From Streptomyces sp. MH60 (GTDB lineage: Bacteria; Actinomycetota; Actinomycetes; Streptomycetales; Streptomycetaceae), in assembly GCF_002939385.1 (NCBI RefSeq), contig NZ_MULI01000025.1:1-64000 (forward strand): a stretch of DNA of 64,000 bases, read 5' to 3'. The notes beneath the pieces were generated by a model. It was given only the letters and a program-made list of their open reading frames with translations, did no database searches and was not told the origin of the DNA. The position numbers and the translations under genes were made by a program. This document shows, piece after piece, positions 23,542-35,049 of this stretch; position 1 is the stretch's first letter; every line of letters begins with the position of its first letter.

Positions 23542-25125
23542 TCAGGCGGGTTCCGCCGTGATCTCGCCGACGAGGTCGCGGACGGCGGTCAGGGCTGCCG
23601 CGCGGTCCTCGGGGACCAGGCCGATGCGGGTGCGCCGGTCGAGCAGGTCGGCCTCGTCCAGGGCACCCTCGTGGCGCAGGGCCCACACCAGCTCGGCCCC
23701 GGTGACGGGGTGATCCGGCAGGACCCGTCCGGCGAGGCGGGGGTCACGGGCCGCGAGGGCCTGGACCGCCGGGGCCTCGGTGCCGTACCGCTGTACCAGG
23801 CGGCGCGGCGCCCGGACCACGGCCAGGGTGTGCGGGGCGGCGGCGCCGACCAGGGGCAGCGCGGCGGTGCGGGACGGCCCGGCGGCCAGTCCGCGGGCGG
23901 CGACCGCGGCGTCCACGGCGTCCTCGGCCATGCGCCGGTACGTGGTGAGCTTGCCGCCGACCACGGTGATCACGCCCTCGGACGAGGTGAGCACGGCGTG
24001 CCGGCGGGAGACGTCGGCCGTGCGGGGCCCGGCGCCGGGCCGGTCCGATGGGGTGGTGTCGAGCAGGGGGCGCAGGCCCGCGAAGGCGCCCACCACGTCC
24101 TCGCGGCGGACCGGCACGTCAAGCACCGAGCCGAGCACGTCGAGCAGGAAGCCGACGTCCGTCTCGGGTACCTCCGGCACGTCCGGAACGTCTCCGTCCA
24201 CGGGCTCGTCGGTGAGCCCGACGTAGACGCGGCCGTCGCCCTGGGGCAGGACGAGGACGAAGCGGTTGGTCTCGCCGGGGACGGGCACGTGCAGGCCGGC
24301 CGGGAGCGGGCCGAGCCGCTCGGAGCGCAGGACGAGGTGGGTGCCGCGGGACGGGCGGATCCGGATGCCGTCCACCAGGCCGTCGGCCCACACCCCGGAG
24401 GCGTTGACCACCGCGCGAGCCCGTATCACGCCCTCCTCACCGGTCAGCTCGTCGCGTACGCGGGCGCCGGATCCGGTCAGCTCAAGCGCCCTGACCCGGG
24501 TCAGGATCCGCGCGCCGCGGGCCGCCGCGGTCCTGGCCAGCGCCGTCACCAGCCGGGCGTCGTCGGTGAGCCGGCCGTCCCAGGAGAGCAGCCCGCCCCG
24601 CAGCCGGTCGGAGCGCAGCACGGGGGCGAGGTGCCGGGTCTCCACCGCGGACAGCCGGCGCGGCGCGGGCAGCGTGGCCCGTGCGGTGCGCGCCGCGAGG
24701 CGCAGGGTGTCACCGGCCCGGAACCCGGCCCACGCCAGCGCGCCCTGGCCGCGGGAGACCAGCGGGGTGAGCGGCAGGACGAACGGCTGGGCGCGTACCA
24801 GGTGGGGTGCCGTGCGCTCCATCAGCACCCCGCGTTCCACCGCGCTCTCGTGGGCGACGTCGAGCTGGCCGGAGGCGAGGTAGCGCAGGCCGCCGTGGAT
24901 GAGCTTGGAGCTCCAGCGGGAGGTGCCGAAGGCCAGGTCGTGGGCGTCCACGGCGGCGACGCTCAGGCCCCGGGCCGCGGCGTCGAGGGCGGCACCGGCA
25001 CCGGTCGCGCCGAGACCGACGACCAGGACGTCCACGACGGGGCCGCCGACGGTGTCGGCCACCTCCCGGGAGCGCCGTGCGGCGGACAGGGAAGCCCCGG
25101 CGGCGGGGCGGCTGGCGGGGCTCAT
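23542..25125 (-). CDS. glpD: Glycerol-3-phosphate dehydrogenase (FAD-dependent, GlpD family)
   Basis: This 527-residue flavoenzyme oxidises sn-glycerol 3-phosphate to dihydroxyacetone phosphate at the membrane and feeds electrons to quinone. The FAD-binding VVGLGATGAGAALDAAARGL (residues about 34-53), the family motif GTSRWSSKLIHGGLRYL, and VITVVGGKLTTYRRMAEDA near the C-terminal domain are diagnostic. Its ATG at 25125 overlaps the stop of the TetR gene (ATGA), so the two are co-translated and TetR probably controls it. It lies back to back with an alkyl-DHAP-synthase-like gene that uses its product or a derivative. Confidence 0.92.
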   Translation of the reverse strand: MSPASRPAAGASLSAARRSREVADTVGGPVVDVLVVGLGATGAGAALDAAARGLSVAAVDAHDLAFGTSRWSSKLIHGGLRYLASGQLDVAHESAVERGVLMERTAPHLVRAQPFVLPLTPLVSRGQGALAWAGFRAGDTLRLAARTARATLPAPRRLSAVETRHLAPVLRSDRLRGGLLSWDGRLTDDARLVTALARTAAARGARILTRVRALELTGSGARVRDELTGEEGVIRARAVVNASGVWADGLVDGIRIRPSRGTHLVLRSERLGPLPAGLHVPVPGETNRFVLVLPQGDGRVYVGLTDEPVDGDVPDVPEVPETDVGFLLDVLGSVLDVPVRREDVVGAFAGLRPLLDTTPSDRPGAGPRTADVSRRHAVLTSSEGVITVVGGKLTTYRRMAEDAVDAAVAARGLAAGPSRTAALPLVGAAAPHTLAVVRAPRRLVQRYGTEAPAVQALAARDPRLAGRVLPDHPVTGAELVWALRHEGALDEADLLDRRTRIGLVPEDRAAALTAVRDLVGEITAEPA

Positions 25126-25739
25126 GGCGTGAGGGTCCTCTCCAGGATGGTGCGCAGCTCCGCGAGGAGGGCCGCGGGGGTCAGCTCGGCGTCGTCCTCG
25201 TCGGTCATGGTCCGCAGCGACAGGGCGAAGGACTGCACCACCAGCAGCACCGCGCGTGCCTGCCGCCCGGTGTGCGCCCGGCGGACCGACCCGTCGGCGT
25301 GGCCCTCCTCCAGCACGTCGGCCAGCAGCTCCAGCAGGGCCTCCTGGCTCGCCCCGCGCCGGTCGAGGACGTAGGGCAGGAGCAGCTCCGGATCGACGTC
25401 GACGATCTTGCGGAAGAGGGGATGGGCGCGGAACGCCTCCACCCCCGCCACCAGGCCCTCGACCATGCGCGAACGGGTGTCGGTGTCCTGTCCGGGTCCG
25501 GGGACGGCGCCGGTGGCCACCGCGATCCACTCCCGGGTCATCAGGTCGCCGACCAGGGACCGCACGTCCGGCCAGCGCCGGTACAGCGTCATCCGGGAGA
25601 GACCGGCGCGGCGGGCGACGTCGGTCATCGTCGTGCGCCGCACCCCGACGGCCAGCACGCAGTCGCGCACGGCGTCCAGCACCGTGTCGTTGTCCGAGGG
25701 GGTCTGCCTGCTCGCATGGTTGTGACGTTTGGGCGTCAT
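25122..25739 (-). CDS. TetR-family transcriptional regulator
   Basis: A 205-residue TetR protein with the N-terminal helix-turn-helix at about 20-65 (VRRTTMTDVARRAGLSRMTLYRRWPDV). The C-terminal ligand domain is typical in length. There is almost no leader between likely promoter and ATG 25739, and direct repeats GTAAC-AGT-GTAAC sit immediately upstream. These are a plausible operator for both this gene and the divergent flavoprotein gene. It is co-translated with glpD, so it likely governs this lipid-precursor cluster. Confidence 0.88.
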   Translation of the reverse strand: MTPKRHNHASRQTPSDNDTVLDAVRDCVLAVGVRRTTMTDVARRAGLSRMTLYRRWPDVRSLVGDLMTREWIAVATGAVPGPGQDTDTRSRMVEGLVAGVEAFRAHPLFRKIVDVDPELLLPYVLDRRGASQEALLELLADVLEEGHADGSVRRAHTGRQARAVLLVVQSFALSLRTMTDEDDAELTPAALLAELRTILERTLTP

Positions 25740-25741
25740 GT

Positions 25742-25754
25742 GTAACAGTGTAAC
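25742..25754. promoter_or_regulatory. Direct repeat GTAAC-AGT-GTAAC in the divergent TetR/flavoprotein promoter
   Basis: Two copies of GTAAC separated by AGT lie in the 72-bp gap between the TetR start (25739) and the flavoprotein start (25812). The block is unusually AT-rich for this DNA and is a candidate TetR operator. Confidence 0.4.
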
Positions 25755-25811
25755 GCCCAGTGGGGCGGTGCGTACGGCATCCCTCGAAAGCGACCGTGAG
25801 GACGACAGGCA

Positions 25812-27410
25812 ATGGACATGCTGTGGAACGGCTGGGGCGACCCGGCCAGGGCGACGCCGCTGCCCGACACGGTGACCGGGCTGCTGCGCGAGCTGCTCGG
25901 CGTCGCCCCCCGCGAGGCCGCGCCCCTCCCGCTGGAGGAGATCGACGTACCCGAGTCGCCGCTGGACCCGGACGCCCGCCGCGCGCTGGAGGCCGCCGTC
26001 GGACAGCGCGCGCCGGACGTGCGCACGGACGCGGAGAGCCGCATCCGGCACACCCGCGGCAAGTCCACCCCCGACCTGCTCCGGATGCGCACCGGTGACG
26101 TCACCGACACCCCGGCCGCCGTCGTCCTGCCGGACAGCCACGACGAGGTGCTCGCCGTACTGGCCGCCTGCGCGGAACACCGCCTGCCCCTCGTCCCCTT
26201 CGGCGGCGGCACCTCCGTCGTCGGCGGCCTCGCCCCCGGGCGCCGGGGTGCGTTCGTCGCCCTCGACCTGCGCCGCATGAACCGGCTGCTCGACCTCGAC
26301 GAGGTCTCCCGCACCGCCACCCTCCAGCCCGGCCTGCGCGCCCCCGAGGCCGAGGCGCTGCTCGCCGCACACGGATACACCCTCGGCCACTTCCCCCAGT
26401 CCTACGAGTGGGCCACCATCGGCGGCTTCGCCGCGACCCGCTCCAGCGGACAGGCCTCCGCCGGGTACGGCCGCTTCGACGAGATGGTCCTCGGCCTCAC
26501 CCTCGCCACCCCCGAGGGCACCCTCGACACCGGCCGTGCCCCGCGCTCGGCGGCCGGACCCGACCTGCGCCAGCTCGTCCTGGGCTCGGAGGGCGCCTTC
26601 GGCGTCATCACCTCCGTCACCGTGCGGGTACGACCCGTACCGGAGGTCCGCCGCTACGAGGGCTGGCGCTTCGCCTCCTTCGACGAGGGCGCCGCCGCCC
26701 TGCGCCGGCTCGCCCAGGACGGCCCGCGCCCCACGGTGCTGCGGCTGTCCGACGAGACCGAGACCCTGATCGGCCTCGCCCAGCCCGACGCCATCGGTGC
26801 CTCCCTGGAGCGCCAGGACGCCGGATGCCTGGCGGTCGTCGGCTTCGAGGGCACCGAGGAGGACACCGCGCACCGCCGCGAGGGCGCCGCCGCCGTCCTG
26901 CGCGAGAGCGGCGGCACCTTCGCCGGACAGGAGCCGGGGGAGCGCTGGGCCCACGGCCGCTACGCGGCGCCGTACCTGCGCGACTCCCTGCTCGACGCCG
27001 GGGCGCTCGCCGAGACCCTGGAGACCGCGGCCCGCTGGTCCCGCCTCCCCGCCCTGTACGCCGCCGTCCGCGAGGCGCTCACCGCCACCCTCACCGGGGC
27101 CGGCACCCCGCCCCTGGTCATGTGCCACATCTCGCACGTCTACGAGAACGGCGCCTCCCTGTACTTCACGGTCGTCTCCGCCCAGGGCGAGGACGCCGTG
27201 GCGCACTGGACCCGGGCCAAGCACGCCGCCAACGACGCCATCCTCGCCGCGGGCGGCACCATCACCCACCACCACGCGGTGGGCACCGACCACCGTGACT
27301 GGTACGTCCGGGAGGCGGGCCCCCTCGGCGTCAAGGCCCTGCGCGCCGTCAAGCGGGTCCTTGACCCCGCCGGACTGCTCAGCCCGGGCGTCCTGCTGCC
27401 CGCGGACTGA
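25812..27410 (+). CDS. FAD-binding oxidase, alkyldihydroxyacetonephosphate-synthase-like
   Basis: This 532-residue VAO/PCMH-type flavoprotein has FAD-binding segments VPFGGGTSVVGGLAP and a second signature around QSYEWATIGGFAATRSSGQ. Near the C-terminus it has the triple-His motif THHHAVG (His486-488) that marks alkyl-DHAP synthases. Those enzymes swap an acyl group for a fatty alcohol to start ether-lipid synthesis. Actinobacterial members are often annotated this way with no proof of ether lipids, and glycolate/lactate oxidase activity is an alternative. It is divergent from glpD/TetR and followed by a lipid kinase, so the context supports glycerophospholipid metabolism. Confidence 0.8.
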   Translation: MDMLWNGWGDPARATPLPDTVTGLLRELLGVAPREAAPLPLEEIDVPESPLDPDARRALEAAVGQRAPDVRTDAESRIRHTRGKSTPDLLRMRTGDVTDTPAAVVLPDSHDEVLAVLAACAEHRLPLVPFGGGTSVVGGLAPGRRGAFVALDLRRMNRLLDLDEVSRTATLQPGLRAPEAEALLAAHGYTLGHFPQSYEWATIGGFAATRSSGQASAGYGRFDEMVLGLTLATPEGTLDTGRAPRSAAGPDLRQLVLGSEGAFGVITSVTVRVRPVPEVRRYEGWRFASFDEGAAALRRLAQDGPRPTVLRLSDETETLIGLAQPDAIGASLERQDAGCLAVVGFEGTEEDTAHRREGAAAVLRESGGTFAGQEPGERWAHGRYAAPYLRDSLLDAGALAETLETAARWSRLPALYAAVREALTATLTGAGTPPLVMCHISHVYENGASLYFTVVSAQGEDAVAHWTRAKHAANDAILAAGGTITHHHAVGTDHRDWYVREAGPLGVKALRAVKRVLDPAGLLSPGVLLPAD

Positions 27411-27483
27411 CCCCGCCGCACGGCCCGCTCCCCACCCCGTGAGACAACAGTCCGGCACCACCCGTCAGCCCGGAGGCATCTCG

Positions 27484-28365
27484 ATGCGACAGTTCACCGC
27501 CGTCGTCAACCCCACCGCGGGCGGAGCCACCTCGGCCGCCGCGCTCCTCGGGGTGGCCCGCCTGCTGCGGGAGGCGGGGGCCGGGCTGGAGACCGAGTAC
27601 AGCCACAGCCTCGCGCACGCCCGTGAACTCGCCCGGCAGGCCGGGGAGCGGGGGCGGGTGGTGCTCGCCGTGGGCGGCGACGGCATGGCGGGCGGGATCG
27701 GCGGCGCACTCAGCGGCACCGAAGCCGTGCTCGGACTGGTCCCGGCCGGACGCGGCAACGACTTCGCCCGCGCCCTGGAGCTGCCCACCGCACCCGCCGA
27801 ACTGGCCGAGGTGCTGCTGCACGCCGAACCCCGCCCCGTCGACACCGTCGAGGTCACCTCCGCCGTCCACGACCGCACCGTCGTCCTCGGCAGCGTGTAC
27901 GCCGGTGTCGACGCGCTCGCCAACCGGCACGCCAACCACGCGCGGCTGCTGCGCGGCGCCGCCTCCTACTACGCGGGGGCGGTGCGGGCCGTGGCGGGCT
28001 GGCGTGCGGCGGGCTACCGGGTCACGGTCGACGGCGAGGAGCACGCCTTCAGCGGCTACACGGTGGTGGCCGCCAACTCCGGCTACTACGGCTTCAACCG
28101 CCTCGTCGCCCCCTCCGCCCGGGTGGACGACGGCCTGCTGGACGTGGTGATGATCCACGACGCCCCGCGGCGGCTGTTCTTCGCCCTGATGAACGAACTC
28201 TCGACGGGCGCCCACCTCCGCCGGCCCCAAGTACGCGTCCTGCGCGGCCGGGAGGTCCGCATCGAGGCGGACCGGGCGATACCCTACGGCGCCGACGGCG
28301 AGGTCGAGGCCGTCGTGCCCGTCACCGCCAGGGTGCTGCCCGGCGCGCTGCGCGTCCTGCGCTGA
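27484..28365 (+). CDS. Diacylglycerol/lipid kinase family protein
   Basis: A 293-residue member of the diacylglycerol kinase catalytic-domain family (DgkB/YegS). It phosphorylates a lipid hydroxyl with ATP. NPTAGG near residue 9 and VGGDGM at 63-68 are the nucleotide-binding motifs; the usual GGDGT has Met instead of Thr. PAGRGNDFARAL is the second conserved block. The ATG at 27484 lies 73 bp after the flavoprotein gene and is probably in the same transcript. A stem-loop follows. Confidence 0.88.
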   Translation: MRQFTAVVNPTAGGATSAAALLGVARLLREAGAGLETEYSHSLAHARELARQAGERGRVVLAVGGDGMAGGIGGALSGTEAVLGLVPAGRGNDFARALELPTAPAELAEVLLHAEPRPVDTVEVTSAVHDRTVVLGSVYAGVDALANRHANHARLLRGAASYYAGAVRAVAGWRAAGYRVTVDGEEHAFSGYTVVAANSGYYGFNRLVAPSARVDDGLLDVVMIHDAPRRLFFALMNELSTGAHLRRPQVRVLRGREVRIEADRAIPYGADGEVEAVVPVTARVLPGALRVLR

Positions 28366-28370
28366 ACACA

Positions 28371-28410
28371 CCGCGGGGCCGGACGCCCGCAACGGCGCCC
28401 GGCCCCACGG
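28371..28410. terminator. Bidirectional stem-loop terminator
   Basis: A 12-bp stem with one mismatch (28371-28382 with 28399-28410) lies between the converging lipid kinase and catalase genes. Confidence 0.6.
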
Positions 28411-28419
28411 CCCGTCGGT

Positions 28420-30699
<2,280 letters not shown>

Positions 30700-30833
30700 C
30701 GGCCTTTCTCCGTTCTGGGCGGGCCGTTGCACGCGCCCGGTCGTGTTCGAGTACCGACTGCCGTGGTGGACCGTGACCGCGTACCCAGGGTTCGGGACTC
30801 AAGGCATGGGCGCGGGCGACGGAAGCCGTCGGC

Positions 30834-31061
30834 TCAGGTGACGGTCTGTCCGTCGTGGGTGCCGCCCTGGCAGAGCGCCGTGAAGGAGCCGGTCCCGTCA
30901 CCGTCCGCCGAGATGACGATCACTCCGCCGCCCTCGATGCACGCGGTCGCCGTCACGTCGCGCCAAAGGCCCGGGGCGCGCGGCACCGAGGCCCGCGCTC
31001 CGGTGGCGCACAGGACCGACAGGACCAGGGCCGCGATCACGGTGCACGACGACTTGCGCAT
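30834..31061 (-). CDS. Small secreted protein of unknown function
   Basis: The protein has 75 residues. A Sec-type signal peptide (about 1-25, ending GARA) is followed by a short mature part with two Cys residues (ATACIEGGG and TALCQGGT) that may form a disulphide. AAGGAG precedes the ATG at 31061. I do not recognise a family. It lies upstream of, and reads toward, the catalase gene, 134 bp away. Confidence 0.65.
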   Translation of the reverse strand: MRKSSCTVIAALVLSVLCATGARASVPRAPGLWRDVTATACIEGGGVIVISADGDGTGSFTALCQGGTHDGQTVT

Positions 31062-31160
31062 GGGGACGACTCCTTCTCGCGGGTGCCGTCCCAGCGTCAC
31101 CGGCCCGGACGCGGCACGCCACCGGGGGAGCGCGCACGGGGGAGGGCGGGTCCGGGAGGA

Positions 31161-31216
31161 CGCAGGCGGGAGGGCGCAGGCGGGAGGGCACACGCGGGAG
31201 GGCGCACGCGGGAGGG
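31161..31216. repeat. Four tandem copies of a 14-bp purine-rich unit
   Basis: CGCAGGCGGGAGGG occurs at 31161-31174 and 31175-31188, followed by two copies with one or two changes (to 31216). It lies between the DUF2264 gene end and the small secreted protein, and is probably a slippage-generated minisatellite. Confidence 0.8.
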
Positions 31217-31262
31217 CTCCGACCGCGGACACGGGTCGGAGCCCTCGAAGCGCCGTACGCGC

Positions 31263-33161
31263 CTACGCCTCCGTGTGCGTCACTCCCACCGGCTCGAACG
31301 AGACCCGGGTGCGGGCGCCGTCGGCCGACCAGACCACCTCCACGCCGTCCTCGCCCGCCGGCACCACCTCCGCGACGGCCCCGGCAGCCGGGACGCTCAC
31401 CGGTTCACCGGTCAGCGCGGCCAGGCTGACGTGCACGGAGGTGCCGCCCGCCGGGCCGGACAGCCGGGGCAGTTCCGCCCACGGCACATACGCGGTGCCC
31501 TGCGGGGCGCGCACGGTCTCCGCCTCGGGCTCCCAGCCGTACAGGCCGTGCAGCGCGGAGGCCAGGGGCTCCTCGGGACCGGTGGCCCAGCCGGTGTGGG
31601 TCACCCGCGCCCCGGGCGGCGCCCCGACCACCCGGTGCACCCGCAGCTCGTACGGCCCCCGGGCCACCGTCACGCTCTCCACCCGCAGCCCCGGCACCAT
31701 CGGCGGCCCGGCCGCGAAGACGGGGCGGTGCCAGGACGCCGCCCAGCCCCAGCCGTCGCCGTGCCCCGCTCCCAGCGGATGGACGCGGCGGCGCACACTG
31801 GAGTGGCCGTCCACCTCGACCGACAGGTGGTTGTCCGCCACGTTCTCCCGCGCCGTGGGACCCGTCCGGGTCGAATAGGCCTGCCGGCCGTAGTGCGGGT
31901 CGTCCTCGGCGGCCGACTCGCCCTCGTGCGGCCGGACGTGGTCGCTGCCGTGGTTGTGCAGCCGTACGATCCCGTCGCCGCGGGTCGCCTGCACCAGCAG
32001 CCCCGGCGCCGGCAGCGCCAGGACCCGGTCCGCCTCCTCCACCGGCGCGGGCTCCTCCGGCGCCGTCCACAGCGGGTGGTCCGCCGGGGCGAGCAGCGAC
32101 ACGAACGCCTTCGACGCCCAGTACGGGGAGGCCGGGCCCGAGTACGGCTGCAGGGTCGCCTCGTGCGGGCCGTACCAGCCGAGGCTCAGCACCCCCTCGT
32201 CCGTCAGCGCCCCGCGCTCCACGAAGTACCGCAGACTGCCGCTGACCAGCCGCCGCGACGCACCCGGCGCCAGCGGGGTGTGCCCGGTCAGCGCGCCCAG
32301 GCCCACGGCCGCCGACGCGGCGAAACGGTAGGTGAGCGAGCGGCCGAAGTGCAGCGGCGCCCCGTCGGCGCCGAACATCAGGGCGAAGCCGTCGAGGTGG
32401 GCGCGCAGCCGGTCCCCGTACAGGGCGAGGGCGTCGGTGTCGCCGCCGAGGTGGGCGTCGAGCACCGGGTAGAGGTGCAGCGCCCAGCCGTTGTAGTGGT
32501 CGAAGGCGCGGCCGTCGCCGTCGGCGTACCAGCCCCCGCCCCGGTACCAGCCCTCCATCAGCTCCAGCGCCCGGTGCCGGGCCGCGGCCGTCTCGGCGTC
32601 ACCGCGGCCGACCGACTCCAGGAACCCGGCGACCGTATAGGGGAACAGGTACCAGTTGTTCGGCGCCGGCACGTGCCGCAGCGCCCCGCGCAGCCATTCC
32701 TCCACCCGGTCCTGCACCCCGGAGTCCAGGTGCTTCCACAGCCACGGCGCGGTCAGCCGCAGCCCCAGCGCCACCGACGCCGACTCGACCATGGGCTGGC
32801 CCTGCACGTCGTGGTCGAGGATCAGCGGCCAGGACTCGGTGTCGTCGCGGCCGGGGGCCCGGGTGCCGGAGGCGAGGCCCTCGGCGTAGCGGTCCAGCCA
32901 GCCGTGCGGGTCCGCGCCGTCCGCGCCCGCGACGCGGAAGCCCGCCGCGAGGAAGGTCCGCGCGAAGCCCTCCAGACCGTCGGAGCGCACCCCCGAGCGC
33001 GAGGGCCGTCCCGGCAGGTCGAGCAGGGCGCGGCCCGGGGTGCTCCAGCGCCACGCGGCCCACAGCAGCCCGTCCGCGACGGCCTCCCAGTGGGCCCGGG
33101 TGTAACCGGTGTACGGGCTGGACGCACGGTCCTCGGTGGGCAGTTCGAACGGGATGCTCAT
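31263..33161 (-). CDS. DUF2264 domain protein, probable sugar-polymer-acting enzyme
   Basis: This 632-residue protein looks like the DUF2264 family: an N-terminal (alpha/alpha) toroid-like region rich in Trp and Tyr (SWPLILDHDVQGQPMVES, YNGWALHLYPVLDAHLGG) and a beta-rich C-terminal part. Members occur in plant-polymer gene clusters near unsaturated-glycan hydrolases. There is no signal peptide, so it would act in the cytoplasm on imported oligosaccharides. Its ATG at 33161 overlaps the stop of the hydroxyacid dehydrogenase gene (ATGA). It is the last gene of the ABC importer operon. The activity is not known. Confidence 0.75.
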   Translation of the reverse strand: MSIPFELPTEDRASSPYTGYTRAHWEAVADGLLWAAWRWSTPGRALLDLPGRPSRSGVRSDGLEGFARTFLAAGFRVAGADGADPHGWLDRYAEGLASGTRAPGRDDTESWPLILDHDVQGQPMVESASVALGLRLTAPWLWKHLDSGVQDRVEEWLRGALRHVPAPNNWYLFPYTVAGFLESVGRGDAETAAARHRALELMEGWYRGGGWYADGDGRAFDHYNGWALHLYPVLDAHLGGDTDALALYGDRLRAHLDGFALMFGADGAPLHFGRSLTYRFAASAAVGLGALTGHTPLAPGASRRLVSGSLRYFVERGALTDEGVLSLGWYGPHEATLQPYSGPASPYWASKAFVSLLAPADHPLWTAPEEPAPVEEADRVLALPAPGLLVQATRGDGIVRLHNHGSDHVRPHEGESAAEDDPHYGRQAYSTRTGPTARENVADNHLSVEVDGHSSVRRRVHPLGAGHGDGWGWAASWHRPVFAAGPPMVPGLRVESVTVARGPYELRVHRVVGAPPGARVTHTGWATGPEEPLASALHGLYGWEPEAETVRAPQGTAYVPWAELPRLSGPAGGTSVHVSLAALTGEPVSVPAAGAVAEVVPAGEDGVEVVWSADGARTRVSFEPVGVTHTEA

Positions 33162-34189
33162 GCCAGGAACGCCAGCCTTTCGCGTCGTACGGGATGGAGA
33201 AAACCGGAACCGGACGCCCAGCGGGTCGTCTCGGCGAGGGCGAGGTCGGCGAGACGGCGCCACTCGTTGCCCTCGGAACCGGCGAGGTGCGGGGTGATCA
33301 GGGCGTGCTCGCAGTCCCACAGCGGGTGGTCCGGCGGCAGCACCTCGGGGTCGGTGACGTCGAGGACGGCCCTGATCCGGCCCGCCAGCACGGCGTCGGT
33401 GAGCGCCTCCTGGTCGACGACCGCCCCGCGGGAGGTGTTGATCAGCACCGCGTCGGCGGGCATCGCGTCGATCAGCGGACGGCTCACCAGACCACGGGTC
33501 GTGGGCAGCAGCGGGGTGTGCACGCTGACGGTGTCGCAGCGCGCGAACAGCTCCGGCAGCCCCACGTTCTCGACGCCCAGCCCGGCGGCCTCCGCGTCGG
33601 TGACGTACGGGTCGTGCAGGAGGACCTCCACGTCGTGCGGCCGCAGCAGTTCGACGACCCGGCGGCCGATCAGTGACGCCGACAGGATCCCCACCGTGCG
33701 GCGGTAGTTGCCGACGCCGCGCGGGGTGCGCAGCCAGTTGCCGCGCGTCCGGGACACCCGGAAGTCGCGGGCCCGCTCCAGCACCCGCTTGCCGGTCAGC
33801 AGGATCATGCCGAGGGTGTACTCGGCCACCGGCAGCGCGTTGGCCGCGGCGGCCGAGGAGACCTCGACGCCCCGCTCCCAGCACGCGTCGGTGACGTGCC
33901 CGCGGACACTGCCCGCCGTGTGCACCACGGCCCGCAGCCGGGGCGCCGCCCGCAGCACGTCCGCGTCCAGCGGCGGACAGCCCCAGCCGGTGATCAGCAG
34001 CTCCACGTCCGCCAGTACGGATCTCGCCCGTGCCGTGGTCAGGTCGTCGAGCACCGGGAACGGCGCGAGGTCGCACACCCGGCGGAACGCGGCGAGGGAC
34101 TGGGGGTCGAGGACGGCCGAGGCGGCGTCCGGGGACATGGCCACGGCGGCACGGGGCCGGAAGCCGGGGCCCGGGGCGTGCACGGTCAC
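33158..34189 (-). CDS. D-isomer-specific 2-hydroxyacid dehydrogenase
   Basis: A 343-residue NAD(P)-dependent oxidoreductase of the D-2-hydroxyacid family, interconverting a 2-keto and a 2-hydroxy acid. The Rossmann region has the sequence VGILSASLIGRRVVELLRPHD, where the usual GxGxxG is changed to G-x-S-x-x-G. It has the family's VLINTSRGAVVDQEAL segment, plus Glu in PEVLPPDHPLWD and His in ALITPHLAGS. The GTG at 34189 overlaps the upstream permease stop (GTGA). Within this sugar operon it may reduce a keto-acid product of uronate breakdown, which is an inference from context. Confidence 0.85.
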   Translation of the reverse strand: MTVHAPGPGFRPRAAVAMSPDAASAVLDPQSLAAFRRVCDLAPFPVLDDLTTARARSVLADVELLITGWGCPPLDADVLRAAPRLRAVVHTAGSVRGHVTDACWERGVEVSSAAAANALPVAEYTLGMILLTGKRVLERARDFRVSRTRGNWLRTPRGVGNYRRTVGILSASLIGRRVVELLRPHDVEVLLHDPYVTDAEAAGLGVENVGLPELFARCDTVSVHTPLLPTTRGLVSRPLIDAMPADAVLINTSRGAVVDQEALTDAVLAGRIRAVLDVTDPEVLPPDHPLWDCEHALITPHLAGSEGNEWRRLADLALAETTRWASGSGFLHPVRRERLAFLA

Positions 34190-35049
34190 TTGACGGCTCC
34201 GGCGGTCAGGCCGCTGCGCCAGAAACGCTGGAGCAGCACGAAGGCGAGGATGAGCGGCAGTACGGCGAGCAGCGAGCCCATGATGACCACGGGGTAGTAC
34301 TCGGGCGACACCGACGCCGAGCTGTTCCACTGGTACAGGCCGAGACTGACGGGATACAGGTCCTGGTCGGACAGCATCACCATGGGCAGGAAGAAGTTGT
34401 TCCAGATCGCGGTCAGCTGGAAGAGGAAGACGGTGATCAGACCGGGTCCCAGCATCCTGAGCGCCACCCGGGCGTACATGGTCAGCTCACCGGCCCCGTC
34501 CACGCGCGCCGCCTCCAGGACCTCGTCGGGCACGTAGCCCCGCGCGAAGATCCGGCCGAGGTAGACGCCGAACGGATTGAACAGCACCGGGATGAACACC
34601 GACCAGAAGGTGTTGACCAGGCCGGCCTCGGAGGCCATCAGGTACAGCGGCAGCGCGAGCACCGTCTGCGGCACCATGACCGCCGCGAGGACCAGGCCGA
34701 ACAGCTTCTCCTTGTGCCGGAAGCGGTACTTGTCGAAGGCGTAGCCGCAGGCCACGCTCACCAGCGCGCCCACGGCGGCGCCGATCACCGCGTACAGCAG
34801 GCTGTTGACGTACCAGCGGCCGTACAGCCCGCCGTCCATGGCGAAGACGTCCTTGAGGTTCTGCAGGAAGGAGAAGTCGCTCAGGGACAGCAGATCGCTG
34901 CTGAACAGCGCGTCGCGGTTCTTGGCCGAGGCGAGCACCAGCCACAGCACCGGCAGCAGCGTGTAGAGGACGGAGACGGCGACGACCACGTTGACGGTGG
35001 CGCGGCCCAGCAGCTTCGGGCGGAGCAGGGAGCTGTCGGTGGCGCTCAT
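34186..35049 (-). CDS. Carbohydrate ABC transporter permease (MalG/CUT1 type)
   Basis: The protein has 287 residues and about six membrane helices. The EAA motif region is ARVDGAGELTMYARVALRML. It sits inside the membrane with its partner MalF-type permease. The start ATG at 35049 overlaps the stop of that gene (ATGA). It forms an import channel for an oligosaccharide with the binding protein encoded upstream. Confidence 0.9.
   Translation of the reverse strand: MSATDSSLLRPKLLGRATVNVVVAVSVLYTLLPVLWLVLASAKNRDALFSSDLLSLSDFSFLQNLKDVFAMDGGLYGRWYVNSLLYAVIGAAVGALVSVACGYAFDKYRFRHKEKLFGLVLAAVMVPQTVLALPLYLMASEAGLVNTFWSVFIPVLFNPFGVYLGRIFARGYVPDEVLEAARVDGAGELTMYARVALRMLGPGLITVFLFQLTAIWNNFFLPMVMLSDQDLYPVSLGLYQWNSSASVSPEYYPVVIMGSLLAVLPLILAFVLLQRFWRSGLTAGAVK

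Noticed and set aside
30834..31232. Longer version of the small secreted protein
   Set aside because: The upstream part runs through the tandem repeat and is low-complexity. The short form has a good ribosome site and a real signal peptide.
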